From positions 1-20,525 of the forward strand of contig JAYMTA010001340.1 in the NCBI GenBank assembly GCA_036897625.1: 20,525 bases of DNA, in the 5' to 3' direction. How positions within the stretch are numbered: the first letter of the stretch is position 1; each line of letters opens with the position of its first letter. Below the pieces are notes generated by a model that saw only the letters and a program-made list of their open reading frames with translations, had not been told where the DNA came from and did not search any database. This stretch comes from Pelargonium cotyledonis. Lineage: Eukaryota > Streptophyta > Magnoliopsida > Geraniales > Geraniaceae. A program made the position numbers and the translations under genes. Positions 1 through 13,000 of the stretch are shown here, piece after piece.

Positions 1-348
1 AAAAAATGAAAAGTTTAAAGGGCAAAATGGTAAAAAGATATTTTAAATTATTTTTTGTATTTAAAACTAACCCCGTCAGTTAGTTTTGACGGATTCCGTT
101 AGTGATTTATCGAAATGGACCTCGCGGGAACGAGAAATGCTATACTATGACCTCGCATGAACAAAATTAAGTACAGGGACCCCGATAGAATAAATGAGAT
201 AGTACAAAGACCTATGGAGTCATTTTTCCAATATCTACAAACAAAGTAAGAACCACTTAGTTCACTAAACGCACGGTTGTCCTCGCCATGTAAGTAGTTC
301 ACTATCATACTAATGACCAACTCGATTCACTGAGTGTTAGATTGGAGA
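1..348. repeat. Dispersed-repeat-like noncoding segment
   Basis: No gene. On the minus strand the text (GGACCTCGCGGGAACGAG on the plus strand near 117-134, with TTAGTTTTGACGG nearby at 81-93) has the look of a dispersed plant noncoding repeat. This is an impression, not a family assignment. A diverged relative of the following 49-bp unit starts near 272. Confidence 0.3.
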
Positions 349-462
349 CATTGTTGTCCACGCCATGCAAATAGTTCACTAAATATCAAACTGTAGGCAT
401 TGTTGTCCTCGCCATGCAAATAGTTCACTAAATATCAAACTGTAGGCATTGTTGTCCTCGCC
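349..462. repeat. 49-bp tandem repeat, 2.3 copies
   Basis: Units start with CATTGTTGTCC at 349, 398 and 447, a period of exactly 49 bp. The first two copies differ at a single base in the opening part (CCACGCC versus CCTCGCC). The third stops after CATTGTTGTCCTCGCC. The shared core is GCCATGCAAATAGTTCACTA. A degraded relative at about 272-300 suggests the array was once longer. Confidence 0.9.
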
Positions 463-589
463 TCTAGCATGCAGCGTTGAAATGACTTACAATGCACCGG
501 ACTTGACCACCACCTCTTGCCACCCTCATGAACATGATCTAAAACGCATCAGACTCGACCACTTCCACTTCCCTCCGGTGTGAACTTGA

Positions 590-1094
590 GGACTCTTATC
601 ACTTCCGGCAGCTGGTTTGCTCGCACAATACAAGACATTGAGGAAGCTTATCATTTATCCTCGGGGACAGCTTATGGGCATTTCATGATGTTCCTGCTGA
701 GGATCTCATCCCAGAGAGATGTGCAGCTGAGAGAAGATTACTGTCGGGCAACAGAGATCGACGCATGCACTGAAATGCGAGTTGGTTCGTGCAGTCACTT
801 TGAAGATGCATTGAACTGGTGTCCAATTCTTGATTTAATTGGTGCGAATCCTGTATATGTTAAGGTTAGAACAGAAACAGAGCACACAATGAAATGTGTA
901 CAATTTCTGAAATATGATGGAAATGAGTAAGACCCAAAATTTTAACCTGTCATTTTGGTAGATGAAAAATGTGGACCAAATGTGTTTATACAACAATTGG
1001 AAAAGTTTGAAAAAAAGTTTACAACTTAAGCCGAGAGCACAATGTAAGACCTCTACCATGTTTTCTTCTGTACACAGTGAAACAGATTATTACA
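590..1094 (-). other. Probable 3' UTR with an internal intron at 851-946
   Basis: Downstream of the kinase TGA (1095-1097), the minus strand shows a good intron: donor ACAG|GTTAAA at 946, a T-rich body, a branch-like TTCTAAC, and acceptor TATACAG ending at 851. It is 96 nt long, in the range of the gene's short introns (81 and 93 nt). The splice would lie about 148 nt after the stop codon. The following stretch (about 590-850) is more GC-rich than its surroundings. GATAAA-type signals occur near 650, but the polyadenylation site cannot be fixed, so the 590 boundary is arbitrary. Confidence 0.45.
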
Positions 1095-4000
1095 TCAACA
1101 TAATGTATACTCGCATTCGAGCAAGCGAGTAAGTATCTCGTCACAGGTTGGCCGTTCCTGTGGTTCTGACCAGCAATCTGCAGATATATTAACAAGTGAG
1201 ATACTAAGGAAACATAACAGAGGTAAAGTGAATTCGGGTATGTCTTGTTCCTGCAGACCTGAGATTAGCTTGCCCAGTGGTCCGTCGGGAATCTCTAACC
1301 TAGATCCTTCGTTAGCAACAGCATAAACTACCTGCAAACCAGAGTACGTGTCTAAATTGCAATTTGAACAATTATCGGACAATGATTTTACACTTAAAGC
1401 ATGGATAACAAAATGTCCACGTACCCTTTCTGGCGGTACACCTTCCCATGGTCTGCTGAGAGTGCAGAGCTCCCACATTATGACTCCAAAGCTGAAAATA
1501 TCACATTTTTCTGTGAAGCGCTCATTACGAATAAGCTCAGGAGCCATCCATTCTGGGGTTCCTGCAGAAGAGTTGCCCTTCATGGGATACTCGGTCATTA
1601 TTCTTGAGAGCCCAAAGTCACAAATCTTTACTGTCCAGTGCTTGTTCACGAGGCAGTTTGCACTTTTGAGATCGCGATGAGTGATCTTCATCCGGTGTAT
1701 GCACATCAACCCTCTAAGAGCCAGCAGAAACTCGAGTTAGTCCATAGTTCAATTTCTTGATTCCAAAAAAATCTCTTTTTTTGAATGAAATTACATGATA
1801 CAGTTCTTATTATACTTTTTTTTTCCCCTTTTTTATTCTTTTAATCTGAGTTTACTCAAGAGTTGCTAAAAAAAGTATTACAATTTTAAGGATCAAATTT
1901 GTGAAATTAAACCTATAGCATAATCTTTAAATGTCATTTAGATTTTAAAAACAAGAAAATACAAAGTTCTTGACTCGGTTTCAAAAAGCAATGCAGTCAT
2001 GCAGAAGCCAGAACCAGTTGAGCAATCTCATTAACTTCTCATCATAATGACCGCACGAACATTAAGTATATACGAAGCAAATCTCATGATGCTAATGCTC
2101 CTGAAGCAAGCATTTTATGAAGAAAAAAATATATGATGCCTTCGGATTCGAAGTGGCACCTAAGATTGCTATTTAGTTTTTATATCTTTGAAATCAGGAC
2201 TGCTATTTAGTTTATTAAAATAAAAAGGTGGATATTTTAAAATGTCAAGGCCATAATGGACCATTCTCATTACGAAGTGAGAGAAACGGGTTTAAATTTT
2301 ATACGCTATTGAGGGTTGAAAATACCTGCATATATCACGCAGCATTTTGAGTCTCCTCCGCCAGTTGAGCCTTTTCTTCTGACCGCTCAAATGAATCAAA
2401 TAATACAGGGATCCCATTTCCATATATTCCGTAACCATTGACAACCGAGGAGGCCTTGTGCATGCCCCTAGAAACAAAATAACTGCAAGAAGACCATTGA
2501 TTCAATCAGATTCAAATGGAGAATTGACATTCTTAACAATGTCATCACTTTCAGTTTCAGGACACCAGGTTATAATAAGTAGCTATCAAATACATCAATC
2601 TCATAAAAAAAATAAATATAAGAAGAATTGAAAGTGTAAGTACCATTTTGATGTCGCAGGCGGCTGGGGGAGATAAGACACACAAAAGATTAGCAAATCA
2701 GAAATAATTTAAGACGAAAAAAAAAAAAAACTAAAAACTAGGACTATATTTAGGTTAAGTTCAAAACAAACAAAAATTAAAAAAAACAAAGGATAATCAA
2801 TTAATCAACAAATGGATACCTAAGAATAGATATCTCATTGCAGAAGTCCTCCATATTCTCAGCAGTCAGATCTTGCTCTAGAAAAACCTTGATTGCAACA
2901 TCTGTCCCATTCCATATGCCACGAAAAACTTCTCCAAAGAACCCTAAGATATAGTTTGACAAAAAATTTACAATTAACTCAATGAAAATCTCAGAAAGAT
3001 GGAACCAGGTACAACTGTGATTACTAGATTCCTTTCAGAACGAATAATTGGTGTTGCTTCATCGTTTGTTGTACCACATAAAAAGTGATTTCTTCATAAA
3101 AACTGAGCCAGATTCTTCATAAAAATAAAAATCGAAAAACATAATGAAGTCGAGAGTTTAAACCTACAGAGTTATATGCTAACACAAACACTCAATGGAA
3201 GAACAACTATGTTTTTCTAATAGGCATTTGCCACTGTATGTATGGGGATTGGATCTTTGCTGATCCAAAAAAAAGTAGGGGATTGGAACGCATGTTTTCT
3301 TACATTCGACATGCACTACTTGCACACTATTTATATCTGACAATCAATTATCTTATGTATATAATTATTGATCCATGTTTTCAAAAAAAAAAAAAAATTT
3401 ATTATTGATCCACACATCACATAAGGCCCTAATGGGAAAGTTGCACCACATTATCCCTGCTATGTGTGGAAAACAGTAGCAATTGTATTAAAGACAGGCT
3501 GACACGCATCGCAGGCAACCAACACAAGCATCACTATTTCATACTATAAATTACCACCGCAGATTATGTAACATGTATTAACATGGCAATCACATATCGG
3601 ATATGAATGATAAATGCATGTCATACAATGAGGAACGTCCAAACAATCACAAGATTGTTCGAACAGTTTATATCAAAATCAAAACCAGCCCCAGCTTTTA
3701 TGGGCGGCAGATGCCAATATGTCCCATCTTTCATCATCATCTTGAAAAGGTCAATCTAACTGACAAGTTTCCGACCCAATAGTCTCCCAAAACCAGGAAA
3801 CTTCAGTGGTGTGTTGTAAGTTTAGTTTTAAAAACTCACAGGCATTAATTTTGATGGTCACTGAACTTACAGACATCTCATTGAAATCATGAATACTTCA
3901 CAATTAAGTTCTTCTTCTTTCTAATTAGTATTACCCTAAAACCTGTCCAGCTCAACAAGTTTACACAGTTTTTTGAGGTACTATCAAATGTTCCCCAAAT

Positions 4001-7000
4001 GTGGAAACGAAGCACTCAGTCTGTCATGTAAGGAATGTCCCAAACCAATCATATGATACAGGAGAAGAAATTATAAATTCATGCTTACCAATCCCAACAC
4101 GAGTTCCGACAATCAATTCTGAGAAATCAATATGCCATTCTTGATAAGGTAATAGTGGTTTGTCATTAAATGTGACAGATTCAAGAACTTTATTCCATGT
4201 TGAGACTAATTCTTCGTTTGGTGCAAAATTTGAAGTTCCACTTCTCCCAGAAATATGATTCCTATATTCATGAGGAGACGAGGGTAAGGATATAGCCTTG
4301 TGAGAACTCATTTCCTCCCGTGGATGATTGTATAAAACAGACCTTCCACCAGATAATTCATCACGCCCATGAGAATCATAATTTGTTTCCTACACCAATT
4401 TACAAGAATGTCAAAAAAACCAGACAGACAATAACATAAATATTCATTGGACTATGAATCACTAATCTTAATTGAAAAAATTAATTACGAACTCAACGGA
4501 CAAACTTGACAGAAAATATCACAAAGAATTAAGGTGAATTAAATCATGTCTGGAAACCCATATTATCGGGACAATCATAAACTCAAAGAAAAATTTGCAT
4601 TTATGTGGGCAGCAGAGAGATACACAACTAATATGCCCATTTAGGAACATACAACGAAAAGAACATATAAAACTCCCGTCCTATGTCAACTGTCTCCATT
4701 ATCAAATTTGTTTGGTCCAAACTTCAAAATGAATATCCACAACCAAAAGTCAATGCATTAAAAATTTCCCCAGATTACTACTGTTCAAGCTAAAATTAAA
4801 AGTATAACAAAGCAAACAAGTCTAAAAACAGACATTTTGGAGAAGTAAATTCTACCATAAATGCTGGAACATTTCAAACTAAAAAATAGTCATTGTGCGG
4901 CAAAGAGTCTATTGAGTAGAGCAGCCAGTTCTGTTGTAAACAAAGTTGAACTGTGACACTGAACAAATGAGTAACTATCGTATTACAAAACAGATTGAAA
5001 ACCAAACCAACAACTCTCCAAATTCGAAGTAATTTAGCAAATATGATGACACAACTCTCGTTAAAAGACTAGGAAATATGCCAATTATACATGAAACAAG
5101 ATTCATCAACTAAGGGACCACATTAACTCAAGATATTATGAGAGCCATAGTAGCAATCATATTTAATTGAAATCCAGATTAGGAATCAATTCAATATCAA
5201 AGAGAAAATCAAAGTATAATGCAATGATATGTTACCACGAGAAGCATACATTTGTTTTATCTGAACTGCTGCTTCGGTCATTTGTAGAATATGAAAATGA
5301 ACTATCATTTCCTTGTTCCTTCAACAAACGATTTTGCTTTAATGTTTCATTCATTGCTCGCACGGCCCTAGAATTGTTAAGATCAACATAATAATCTCAG
5401 CTAAACCCATATAAATATATATATAATTTTGCATATCTAAGCAAGGATGTGCGCATCGGATAGCTCTATCAGTCATAATTGATTGTGATTTGAACCCAGA
5501 TAGCAGAGATATTAGCCAAACACAAATTTAAAATTCTAACAAATATGATTGGACATTTGTCAGGGTCAAACCATAATCTAGATACCTAATCAGTAATGTT
5601 CAATGTCTTAACAACCAATTCACTTCGACTCTTAGTATTACAACAAAGCTGAGCACAGACATTTATCTTTAATTATTGAAAATAAATCAAAATGATAATA
5701 AGTAATTCATATAAGCATGAATACCGAGGAAATAAATCGCCACTTTTCATAATCTGACTAGAGCCAATGCTTGCAGATAGTTCAATCTACTTGCTGGTTT
5801 ATTTATGCTGAGAATACAAGCACCACTATACTTTAAGACCACTGGTTTAGTTAGGATCCACTTCTAACACGTAATTTGTCTTCCAATAGTATTTGGTATT
5901 TTCATTCAGGCACAAAGCAAGACATTAACACCTTTGACTTTCAAATCAACAACAACTTACAAATATAGGGTATATGACAATTTTTCTGCTAGCCAGAAGA
6001 ATACTGTAAAAGAAAACAAAATGATACCTAAAAGCACCATCTTACTAAAGAAAGACTGTTATTAGGAAACCTATTATATAGATGAAATAAATCAATCATT
6101 TGAAATTATGGAAGCAAATAAAATGAAAAACTCCACTTTAGAAAGATAAAAGTTAATATGAAAACAGTGCTTATAAAGAAGCATCCAACAAGAATAAGAA
6201 CAATATCTTTTACAAATTCAGCAACACCACTACAGAAATGAATAGAAGATCAACCTTACAATGTCATCACCAATCTCTGGGGTAATGCTAATGCTTCTTC
6301 TTCTTAATCTACGAGTTTCTGACTTTGATGCACCATCTGATTTGTAGCTGCATTTGAAATTAAACAAAAATGTGACTTCAGTGTAGAACAGCACACGTTG
6401 CTTCAAAATAATGAAAACTGTGAAAAGTACTTTTTTTTTAAAAAACACCAAGTTGTTGTAGTCTTGAAAGCCACAAAATGGCGAATAATAAATGAGTTGA
6501 GTCGATACATAGAGCTTGTTTTATCTTATTTTTAAGTAACTGAACAAAAACAAAATTACCTATGTTTACGGGAAGCATGCAAGTGCGATAAAAAAAGTGA
6601 ATAAGCACACACACACACACACACACAAATAATGACAAATTCCATCTGCCACAATCTATCCCAGGCTGAATAAAGGAAAAACTGGCAAAATTCATCAGGC
6701 ATTCCCCTGAAATGAAAGGGCAACTACTGTTATTGCATATTAAATAGTTCTAAATAATGGACTTAACAGCGCTCAGACCTCCAAAGACTAAGGACATAAA
6801 ATTTCTGGGGAATGATTTGCTAGTTCAATGTGATGGAAGTTTCAAAAAAGGAAAAAAAGGAGGATGGCAAATATCAAGGGGCTCCTCGGTCCTTGCTAGA
6901 TTTTCAACTTCTTTCTCTTGCAATTCAGCTCTAGAAGCAGAAGCATTAGCTCTTAAATCTGCATTACTATTTTCTATCCATTATCATTTATCTAGCATTA

Positions 7001-10000
7001 TATTTCTCACTGATTGTAGTTAACTCTACAGGTGGATTAGGTATGGAGATGTGGTGGACAGCAGCTGCATCAATGTTTTGGAAGATATAGTTTTTTTGTT
7101 AAGTCACTTTTTGTGTAAGGAAAACGTGCATCTAGTTTCTAGGAATCAGGTTGTAAATGCACATGAACTAGCAGCTGTAGGATCAGCAGATTTTTGTAAT
7201 CTCTGAATACACCAGAACTTTTGTACTGCTACTTCTTTATAATCAATGCTTCCGTATATAAAAAATAAATAAAATAAAAAAACAGCGCTCAGACCTTGAT
7301 GTAGCCATGTCATCTGAATAATCTCTTATTGATTTCTGATCACCACCAAGCATGGACCGGCGACGTGCTTGCAATGAAGGATGCTCTGGGCTGAAAGCAT
7401 AACACAATAACTAAAACTGCAGGTGTAGCACATGAAGAAATTCGAATAATGTAAAGAAAGTATGATCTGGAGTCCGGACCGTCGTCAAATATTTTAAACG
7501 GTAAGACCACTACCGACTGTAGGTACTTTTGGGTATAAGAGGATAAAAGTCAACTGGTGAATTTACGCTCACCCTCACAACCAAAATTGGAAACAAAAAA
7601 TATATTAAAACATCTTACCTACCTTTTTTTCAACTATTGTCCAGGCAGATCATGTTACTCTTCAATCATGACAACATCCAGCCCAATTCATTTAAGATAA
7701 GGCCATTGTCTCTTTTAAAGTAAATAAAGACAAATATTTCATTAGGAATCCAGTACTTAAAAACACTGTTTCAAGTCACAAAATTTGTACATCTGAAAGA
7801 ATATTCAAATTTTTATGATCATTCATGACATGTGCAAGACTGCATAATATAAAATTTTCATTCAATCAAATAATGCAGTTTTTAGAATTCTTGCCTCCAT
7901 AAAGCTGACATTCTATTTCTGGCTATTTCAAAATTAATCAAATTATGGTTTCCCAGTTACATGACAATAGGGTAGGGTAATGGGGATAAGATTGACACAT
8001 GCTATTAAGTGCCAGCGACTCGGTCAGTTATGGGGTAAGATTGGAATGTGAGAACAATAGTCAAAACATGTGAACATATTCACAACTACAAAAATGCTCA
8101 GTAGAAAGCTTGAGGCATAGAACATGCATTTCGTATGAAGACTATTATGGCCCCCAAGAGTACAAGGCACCAAGAGAATCTTAACACTACCACTGATCAT
8201 GAAGTTGAAAAGTGTATCGCACCTAAAATAAAAACTATAGTGCCATCAACAGGAAGAAACTTTGAACTTTATATAGCACACTAAGGAAGATGTAAGGACT
8301 GAGAAAAACCTTGAACTAGCAGTACGCTGCTCGGCAATAACCTTTCTCCGGCTACGTCTCCAAAACGTAGTTGCAATGTTTGGTTCACTGTGTGAAAAAC
8401 TGATAGCAAAAAACAAATTCAGTAATAAAACCCCATAGTATGCAATCGTTTTAGAGGATCTAAATCAAAAAGGTTCTGTGACCATAGAACAAATTTTAAC
8501 GGTTAAAGTAGTCATTTCAAAAGACATCTATCAGCTAGTGAAGAGGTTTAGAAGAAGTACAACCAAAATGAAACATATGGAGTGAAATTTTAGAAAGAAA
8601 AAAAATAGGGAGTGAGTAATGGTTCAATTATACTAGAAGATAGGGAAATTACTAAAAGTGAACATTTTTAGGTAACTTGAATCTATAATTCAAAAGAACA
8701 GATTGAATATGATGTTAACAACAGAAATAGTATACGGTGGTTGAAGTGGAGGAGGGTTTTGGAAGTACTTTGTGATAAAAGAATGCCCCTAAAGTTGAAA
8801 TGAGAGTTCTATGGGATAACTACACAACCGACTATGTTATATGAAGCACTTTTGGGCTCCAAAAACATGAGAATGCTTAGGTCGATGTGTGGAAACAGTA
8901 CGAAGGATAATATTAGGAATGAGACCATTCAAGAAAAGTAGGGATAGCGTGGATTGAAGATAAGATGTGGAAAAATTGTTTAAGGTGGTTAGTATATGAG
9001 AAGCATAAGAAGATCAGTAACCCCATGAGAAAAGTGAAAGAATGTAGTTAGGAGAAAATAAAATAGTAGGAGCGAGCCTAGGTTAACATTGAAAGAAGTA
9101 GGGAAGAAAAACATGCTAACATTTGACTTGATAATAGCATTAGATAGGATAAATAGGAGGAGAATACATGCAAAGAATCCCCAAAAGTTTTGCTAAAGGA
9201 TTCAGGTAGTCCACCCCAACATTTGGGGAATTGACTTGATTGTATTGTAATTGTTGAAAGGGAACTTGTCGGATAAAATATATTAATAAAATACTGATAA
9301 TAACTCCAATTATTTGTATGAAGTTTCAAAAACATTGGCTTGCCAAACAATTTAGGGTTCAACACTATATGCAACCCTACTTCTGACTTCATTTTTAAGA
9401 ATTTAATCCTATTTATTTCAAAGAAGAAGAAAATTTTTGTCAAGTTAACTTCCTCATCATTACATAAAAGTTCTCTAAACAACAACTCAAATATGCATAT
9501 ATAAAGGTTTTAGAGTTGCAGTGTCTTATACCACCTCTCTATTGTAAATGCGTGTAACTTGTCTGTCTTGTAACATGACATAATAAGTCTCAAAGTAATT
9601 AGCACCTTAGTTTCCTGTCAAGGGATTTCGTAGGCTGCAACATCATATTTCGTAATGCAGGGCCTGACACATTTGAAGCCCCTTCTAATTTCTTATGGAA
9701 CAGAAAGTTCTCATCCTTTTCAGCACTGTGGAGAAAAGAACAAAAACAAAAATTATCTAAACAACTATATGCAGTGCATTGAAAAGACCTACATTAAGTA
9801 TAAGTTGAATCGTATGTGCAAACATTTAACAAGAAAATGAGAAAACAAGTGTGGAATAAGCTACCTGTCAGGATCCAATCTGTCTGAAAACCCATACAGA
9901 GGACTGTTCGGTTCGAGAGGTGAATCACAGGAGTCATTTTCGGCAGAGTCACTCTCCCCAGCTGCAGATATATGGGTCATCAGCATTGCCCTGCTTGATC

Positions 10001-13000
10001 GGGGTATCAGCTGACCAGGAAATCGCATAAGATCGACAAGTAGCTCTGTTGAGTTCAACACAACTATCACAGACATATGCTTATACGGGTCTATACACTC
10101 CAAAGTCACATCATTTGGTAATCCCTGTTGGGGTTGTGAAGGGAAAAGTAATAGACTTAGAAAAAAGATATGAATAGCAATTAAATATATTTTGAATATG
10201 TTTCACGTCATCAATGTAACCCACATAAAAAGTAGATGGAATAGTTTAAACCAACAATAACTGTTTTGATACTTAGAATCCCATATAGCATATGGGATTA
10301 TTTATCTGTGACTTACTTTGAATGGATTAATAAACTCCATGTTTTTTTTTTTTTTTGAACTCATACACACCATAAATTAAGACTGAGCCATTTCCCATTT
10401 AGTTTTGAATCAACTATTGTAATGCCCTATATGAAGGGCTTCTATTACATATCAATATTAACAATAGCATTTCATATTATCTAACAATAAGAAAATGTTG
10501 CTTTAATTATCATCATAATAATATTAGTACTAGTGGTCATTTTCAAAATTTTATCCTGACAAATGGAAGTAGCAATTACCACCATGAGCCTGCTTTCAAG
10601 ACCAACAGTGTCCGCTAGAACTTTAAATAAGATTGCTCGAGGACGGCATGAACCATGCTTTATATGCCCCAGCATCTGAACACCTCGATTCTCAAACATG
10701 TGAGAGGTTTCCTCTAGTGCAGCTTTTGCTGGACTTTCCACATTTGGTCGTTTATAAAAATCACAAACCTGTTCAGGAAATGTCAAAAGATAAACTGAAA
10801 TAATTGCATTGCAGTGAAAAATGATATGATATTTATTGATAAATAAATAAAAATATCTACTGTAAAAGCTGTTTATGTAAATGTTGGGCAACAAAGATTC
10901 AGTGATTAGTTATTGTATTACAACTATATCTCACAATCTGAATTTTGAACCTTGTTACAATCAATTCATAATAAAATCTTTTATTAAACAGACAGATAGA
11001 TCCCTAGGAGTCCTCAAATGAGAATGCAAGGATGAAGTGTTGACAAATGGAAAACAACCAATACAGAAAATTACAGAGTAATGTCATGAAAAAAGGAAAA
11101 GACAAATTATTTGACAATAATGAAATAAAATAAAAATTATACCAATGCAGCAATCTTCTTTATCATTGCAGGTGGATTTGAGTTCAACCCTCTAACCAGA
11201 GCCACAATCAGCTGCTTCAGCATGGTTAGCTTTTTATCCTTTACAGCATCAACAAGAATGACCTCAGCTTTCAAGCCCTCAGCTTCCAATCGGTGCAACT
11301 CGTCCAGAGTAGGAACAGAATCAAAATGCTCTTTGAGCCTTCTCTCCTGTTCAGAATGACACACTATCAATTTACACTACAATTATATGAAATCCAAATA
11401 GCTATGGTATCTATGGACTGCTAAAAATTAATTTGTAAAGATAACACAAACGCAACATAGAGAGTAGACGAGGGCAAGCATAGCTACCGGTTAGAACTAA
11501 TAATATATAGTGAACATATATTTTTACGATAAAAAAGAAACTCAAAACTCACCACTAGGTTCTATCGATCATGTACTTCCTAGTGGAGGAATACATACCA
11601 TGATCTTCCTCCCTCTAAACCATTTTATTCAGTCACCAAAGTGAGAAAATATTTTTCATGACCAGTCTTCCTAGATGGAAACCAAATGTTAATTATGACA
11701 CCATTTATTCACGTCTTTGTATCATTTCACCATCTTTTATTCTAGAATTTCATTGATTATAAGTCAGTTATGATAATACTAATCCCTCAAACTCTGCAAC
11801 TTACTCTGTCAGAAAATAAACCAAGAAATAAATTTTACACTGAGAGAAGGAACTCTTCCATACCAACAATCTGAGTTTGTGTGTTACCTATTACCACAAG
11901 GCAAATCCCTGAAAAACCTTCACAATAAAAACATTCTTTTTCTGTTTCACTTGAACAGCAATATATCAACATTCACAGCTATGATTGTATAACTGTGACT
12001 CCATATTGTACCTTAAATATTGAGTATGTTGGGCACACTCCAACAAGAAATGCTACCCCAAACTTTCACATTCTAAAGGTATTGCAGTTGATGAAACCTT
12101 AACCTTGTTTTGACAAAGAAAAGGAAATCATAGAGAGCATATAAATAATTCATTTCTTGAATAATAGCCAAAAACTGAAATGCACTATCCATACTAGATC
12201 TTATACCTTTTATTAATATTCACTGTTTAACAATGTCAAATGCCAGCATAGACATCATTCCAATAATTTTATTTGGAATTAAACTTCTGCCTCCAGTCTC
12301 ACTCTTTGGTTATCACATTTCACTTCCTATCCTACATACAGTCTAACACCAGCTAGGTGGATCTTAATTCAAAAAGGGGTCCAGTTTCTAATTGATATCC
12401 CATACTTAAGCCAACAACTCATATCTAAATTCAGTCCTTTGGCTCCCATCATTCAGTTGAATGATCTAAAGAACTGAGTTGAAACTCAAATAGACATGAA
12501 TATGATCTTAGAATCCTCGACTTCATCATGCATCAAAATAAGGTGTTTGTAAAGGCACTCTAGTTATAGCAAGTTTAGAAAGAAAGGTAAGATATTTCAC
12601 AAGCATGAAACAGTCACGCAAATTGATTTTTGAATTATGGATTGAAAAGGGCAAAGCAACAGAAACATTAACAAAGATACAGGATTTATTTATGCAAATA
12701 AAATAACAATAAATAAATGAAAAGACGATAGTGAAAAATCTCAAAAACATAATCAGTTAAATCTTCAAAGGATGGTGAATATGTAACACATACGCGATAA
12801 AAATGAGGAGTGAGTGAAAACAATTGCCACCTCAACAACTATAGTTCAAACTGATAATAATTGGAGAAAAATCTGGCAAAAACTATAGTGTCAAGTGTCA
12901 ACTGATTTGCTTTGCAAACAAAAGAAAATTATTCTCACCGGAATGAGAGAATAGAAACCATTTGGAATTGGTTCAGAAAGCATTCCAGTACTCCAGAGAA

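Larger units (their letters stand above)
6255..8387 (-). other. Linker-encoding block of three phase-symmetric exons
   Basis: Exons 8387-8310 (78 nt), 7390-7295 (96 nt) and 6347-6255 (93 nt) are all multiples of three and all start and end after the second codon base (AG at the junction). They encode residues about 301-389 between the EDR1 and kinase domains. Each has one basic motif: FWRRSRRK, ARRRS and RRLRRRSIS. The last two contain R-x-x-S, a common phosphorylation context for basophilic kinases. Because of the matching phases, any of them could be skipped without breaking the frame. The first has an unusual donor (GTTTTT). Confidence 0.8.

Noticed and set aside
580-930. 116-codon plus-strand open frame
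   Set aside because: It begins at a GTG, not an ATG, has no recognisable domain, and overlaps the probable 3' UTR intron of the kinase gene. Kept only as an unexplained open stretch.
1348-1680. Plus-strand open frames across the kinase C-terminal exons
   Set aside because: They are antisense shadows of exons 1259-1331 and 1425-1713, which carry clear kinase motifs on the minus strand.
5450-5500. Possible tRNA-like segment (TAGCTCTATCAG ... GATTTGAACCC)
   Set aside because: The boxes resemble polymerase III elements loosely, but acceptor and anticodon stems do not pair. It lies in a kinase intron and is probably chance or a very old SINE trace.
9078-9485. 135-codon minus-strand open frame
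   Set aside because: It is antisense to the degraded LINE end and lies within a kinase intron. It has no family motif and low-complexity content.
10481-10580. Extension of the exon 10580-10768 frame past its donor
   Set aside because: The frame stays open into the intron, but GTG|GTAATT followed by an acceptor at 10125 and the next family-matching exon (GLPNDVTLE) show it is intronic.
12526-12750. 74-codon minus-strand frame in the first coding intron
   Set aside because: Hydrophobic low-complexity text from AT-rich DNA, no motif, and not needed to connect the neighbouring in-phase exons.
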